From Anthoceros angustus (Eukaryota; Streptophyta; Anthocerotopsida; Anthocerotales; Anthocerotaceae): a DNA stretch of 64,000 bases. Made by a program: the position numbers and the translations under genes. The first letter of the stretch is position 1. Each line of letters opens with the position of its first letter. Where the stretch lies: NCBI GenBank assembly GCA_010909165.1, contig MU008178.1:570369-634368 (forward strand), in the 5' to 3' direction. The notes under the pieces are model-generated. The model was not told the DNA's origin and made no database searches. It worked only from the letters and a program-made list of their open reading frames with translations. This document shows, in pieces, positions 60,336 through 64,000 of the stretch.

Positions 60336-61854
60336 AAAACAAACATGGGGCCATTCCCCGCACACACACTCACAAACATTGGGGCCATTCCCCAGACACA
60401 CACAAAGGGACATTCCCACAAAAAGCCGACGATTATCAATTTCTAAGAGTTTCTAAGGAGCAACTAAAAGAAAGCACCAAACTAGAATTCCTCGCTCCTT
60501 GATCTCTTCAAATTGGACTTGAAGTTGAAGCCTCATTTCCTTCCTCTTCATGCTCTTCACCCTTGATGACTTGAGCTCTTTGGCGTAGTCCACCTAGCTT
60601 CACAGAAGGCGTTGAGCTTCAAGTTCTGTCGCCCGTGATGAGAGGCCATGAGATTGAAAAACTTTTCCCCGCATTTAGAGAGGGATACCTCAACCTCTTC
60701 AAATTCTTCCACCTCTTCCATGAGATGGAGTGGTTCAACTTCAACAAGTACTTCATCGTGGCTTGCTCCACACCGGTCGACCACACTTGGGAGGTTAAGG
60801 CTTCCCACCCGAGGGGCGGAGGCCACACCCGATTCGCAAGAATCGAATATGTTACCAAGAAGCCGGTGTTACAACAAAGACTTGAAAGATCTTCTATAAG
60901 AACTACAGGAGAAAGATCCTCACTTAACCCGGGCTTCAATCTAGGCACCAAATTGTCCAAAACCAGTCATTATCATCCACTTGCTTGCGCTCCAATGCCG
61001 ATATACTCCTATGGCAAATCCAAAAACAGAGTTAAAATAGGACAATCAAAACTTGCAAAGACATCAAATCAAAATCTTACCATCCAAATCATCATCTTTG
61101 TAACCAGCATCCTTGAGGTCCCGCCACAATTGTTTGGCACCTATTCTGGTTGGAGCCAAACGCTCGGATGAGGAAGATTGGCCGTCAATATGTTTCAAGT
61201 TTTATTATCCAATTTCCGGCCTTCTTACATCTGCCTCTTGCTGTGAGGACGCCTACCAAAGAGTTGGTAAAACCGATTTGTAAACTTCACAAACCCACCA
61301 TTACCAAAGTGGGCATACGGTGGGCATCCGAGTTCAACTTCCTCAACATTGCTATGCGCGTACATCTCCATCCCGGCCTTGGCTTTTCATTCTCCACAAT
61401 GCGATCCCACCGGGTCACCGAGATATCACGAGGCTTATACTTAGGTGGATGATTACCCTCAAGAAATTGTCTTGCGCATCTTGCAAGATTGTTCTTCCAA
61501 TTGCGCAACATGGTGTTGAACATTTGGTCACACACATGAGCCATGCTCCAAATCCCACCAACATCTCTTGAATGGCGCCTCCACAATTGCTTGTGTCTCT
61601 AGTTTCTCTCCCGGTTGCCAATCAATGGATCCATGAAGTGCCGCATTACCCACCTCAACCGAAATTGGAGCACTTCATAATCGTATGAATCTTCTTTAAT
61701 CCAACGACACACATGAGAAGGAAAACATCGAATATGCTTGTACATGCTGCGTGCATGTGGCTGTAAGTGGCATGTATAGGCCACATGCTTGTCTGAGCAC
61801 ATGCCTGCATGCATGTGGCATGTACATCCTTGTAGTTAGCAGCCACACACGCAT

Positions 61855-62460
61855 GTTTAGCTTGAGAGACCAAACGAGAAACACACCTGTTTAGGCTTGA
61901 GAGACCAAAGGAGAAACATGGGCTCAAGGCCACACACCGCCAGCTTTAGGCTTGAGACCAAAAGAGAAACATGGGCGCCAAGGCCACACACCGCCAGTTT
62001 AGACTTGAGAGACCAAAAAACACGGGCTCAAGGCCACACACACACTGTTTAGGCTTGAGAGACCAAAGGAGAAACATGGGATCAAGGCCACACACGCCAG
62101 TTTAGGCTGAGACCAAAAGAGAAACATGGGCGCCAAGGCCACACACCGCCAGCTTTAGACTTGAGAGACCAAAAAACACGGCAAATCAAGGCCACACACG
62201 CTTTAGGCTTGAGAGACCAAAAGAAACACAAGCAACACACACACTGCATGTTTAGGCAGCGAGACCAATAGAAAAATACGGCATCAAGGCCACACACTTG
62301 CGGCTTTAGGCTTGAGACCAAAAGAGAACATCGGATCAAGGCCACACACTTGCTTAGGCTTGAGACAAAAGAGAAACATCGGCATAAGGCCACACACTTG
62401 CCTGCGTGCTTGAGAGACCAAAAGAGAAACATTGGGCGACAATCAAGGCCACACACCTAC
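61855..62460. repeat. Minisatellite of about 58 bp, longer array
   Basis: The same unit as at 60040-60335 continues for ten or so copies, increasingly diverged toward 62460 (ATCGGCATAAGGCC, TTGCCTGCGTGC). Confidence 0.88.
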
Positions 62461-63600
62461 CGGACAAGCTTATGAAAGTAAAAGCAGTCGTTTCAACTAA
62501 AACCAAGAACACGATTCTAGATGAATGTCCATGTGGAATGACGTGCATTTGGGCGCTCCCTTTAATTCGATTTCTCCTTGGCAATTGCGCGGATCTCGTC
62601 CGCCATCTCCTCCTCCACTGGATTTTCCACTTCTTGCTGCTCCATCAGGCCGCACTTCTTCAAACCGAGAACCAACATTGTGGAAGGGTTAGGAGTAGGA
62701 GTGGCCGGAGGTGGCATGGGAGATCCTCCGGATTGAAGGTCTGCAAGTTTTGAGCCAGTGTCACGGACAAGGAGGAGGTGCTTCTGCCTTCTTCGCTATC
62801 ATCTTTCTCAAAAGGTCCTGCGTGTGCACATAAGCCATCAGGCCTTGTTCTCTCATCCGAAGACCTAAGAGGAGGTGGTGGTGACTTGAGAGAGGCTGCT
62901 CCTCCACGGCATCGAGTGCTCTTCCACAGGAAAGCCGCCATGGGATTAGCGGGCGCCGGTACTCCTCCACGGCATCGAGGCGGCGCTCCTCCTCCACGGC
63001 ATTAGAGGAGGCTGCTCCTCCACGGCATCGGGAGGCTGCTCCTCCTCCACCACGGAGGAGGCGCTTGTTCCACCACGGCGGATCGCCTCGCTTCCTACCA
63101 CACACAAGGAGAAAAGAAAAAGCCATCGCTTAGAGCTCATTATCATCACCGACCCTAGAGCTCGTAACTAGTTGAAGGCGATTCAAACCTTTGCCGAAAG
63201 TGCGTGCTAAAAAGCCGCTTGATGCACAACTCACATTTGAAGGGGGATGATGAGCCTTGTTTTGAGAGTGTTGTGTTCACAGCCCATGTTGTAGAGCTAG
63301 GCTTGTCACACAAGCTTCTAAGTGCTCGGCGATCTGCGAGAGAGGGAGGCGGCCGACTCAACATGTGACCGCCGCTAAGCAAAGTCGCAATCTCTCTCTC
63401 AAGCAATCCTTGAAGCTGCCTGCAAAGCCAAGTCGACAATCTTAAGCAAACAAGGTGCAGGGCCTTGTGTACGGATGGACGTCAAATTCCGTGCTTCTTC
63501 TTCCGGCTTTACAAAGCCTTCCCGCACTTCTCATGGCCTTCCGCTTCTAAAATGTGCAGAGGCATGGTTGGCTTCCCGCGCTTCTCTCAACACATAGACT
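62461..63600. other. Repeat-derived DNA with CTCCTCCACGGCATCG array
   Basis: A tandem array of CTCCTCCACGGCATCGAGG-like 19-25-base units lies at about 62900-63060, with variants GGAGGCTG. No supported gene in the rest. Confidence 0.75.
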
Positions 63601-63960
63601 CAATTATAATACACAGGCTCTCATCACACACCCCGGCGGCTGCATGGCCTCAATTACACTACATACAAGCTCCCCACTCCACACACATCCCGATGGCAAG
63701 CCCGGCTCTCACACACCCCGATGGTGGCCCCATGGCCTCAATTACACTAGCTACACAAGCTCCCCACCTCACACACCCGATGGTGCCGCATGGCCTCAAT
63801 TACACTAGCTACACAAGCTCCCCACCTCACATACCCCGATGGCAAGCCGCATGGCCTCAAGTACACTAGCCGCACAAGCTCCCCACGCCACACACCGATG
63901 GCAAGCCCGGTTCTCACACACCGAGGGCAATCGACATACAGGCTCTCAACACATACGCCG
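63600..63960. repeat. About 60-bp minisatellite at the window end
   Basis: Four to five units built from GGCCTCAATTACACTAGCTA, CACAAGCTCCCCACCTCACA and CACCCCGATGGCAAGC, with lengths changed by small indels. Confidence 0.88.
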
Positions 63961-64000
63961 TATGTAAACATCTACTTGTATAGACATGAACCCGCCTTTA

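Larger units (their letters stand above)
58499..62170. repeat. 1.83-kb tandem duplication, two copies
   Basis: Copy 1 (58499-60332) and copy 2 (60333-62170) are collinear and mostly identical, from AACATGGGGCCATTCCC to AGACTTGAGAGACCAAAA. They differ at scattered 1-10-base clusters (for example GAGGCGGAGG versus GAGGGGCGGAGG, and CTATTCTCGGGGTTGG versus CTATTCTGGTTGG). Confidence 0.9.

Overview
The window is nuclear DNA of a plant. Genes are split by GT-AG introns of mostly 75-150 bases. The protein set is streptophyte: a plastid-type beta-carotene hydroxylase, germin-like protein, auxin-binding-protein-like cupin, ERF transcription factor, thioredoxin h, and a 3beta-hydroxysteroid dehydrogenase/decarboxylase fused to a reticulon domain. 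Short introns, GC-rich genes and very abundant simple-sequence DNA suggest a non-flowering land plant (bryophyte or lycophyte grade) or a close streptophyte alga. That placement is inference and cannot be fixed from this window.

Layout. Positions 1-3.3 kb are AT-rich and gene-poor. A gene island runs from 3.3 to about 45 kb. In order it holds an unrecognised 1,266-residue coiled-coil protein (-); beta-carotene hydroxylase (-); a 29-exon phosphoenolpyruvate carboxylase that appears to carry an N-terminal ACT domain (+); a plastid-type RidA deaminase (+); an auxin-binding-protein-1-like gene with broken reading frame (+); the 3' exon of a 2-oxoglutarate dioxygenase (+); a germin-like gene with a duplicated 3' fragment (-); an ICT1/ArfB-like ribosome-rescue factor (-); a saccharopine-dehydrogenase-like oxidoreductase (+); an ERF factor (-) followed by about 6 kb of dense microsatellites; the 3beta-HSD/decarboxylase-reticulon gene (-); a DHRS12-like short-chain dehydrogenase (-); and thioredoxin h (+). 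From about 45 kb to the end the DNA is AT-rich and transposon-dominated: two broken Copia elements on the minus strand, a CACTA-like non-autonomous element with about 94-bp internal repeats, several two-copy tandem duplications, and minisatellites.

The genes are independent eukaryotic units, not an operon. Three head-to-head pairs share upstream DNA: hydroxylase/PEPC, ICT1-like/saccharopine-DH-like, and DHRS12-like/thioredoxin. The most notable observation is the PEPC gene. The intron phases agree across all 29 proposed exons, and they place a GlnD/ACR-style ACT sequence (a domain that usually binds small ligands such as amino acids) in the same reading frame as a catalytic core with bacterial-type features (HPTEARRR, C-terminal RNTG). 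If transcripts confirm it, this would be a PEPC with a built-in candidate sensor domain. A second theme is data quality: five tandem two-copy blocks differ mainly by short indels near CAG/CTG/CCGG/CG words and homopolymers, which raises the possibility of assembly or base-calling artefacts and bears on how the broken genes should be read.
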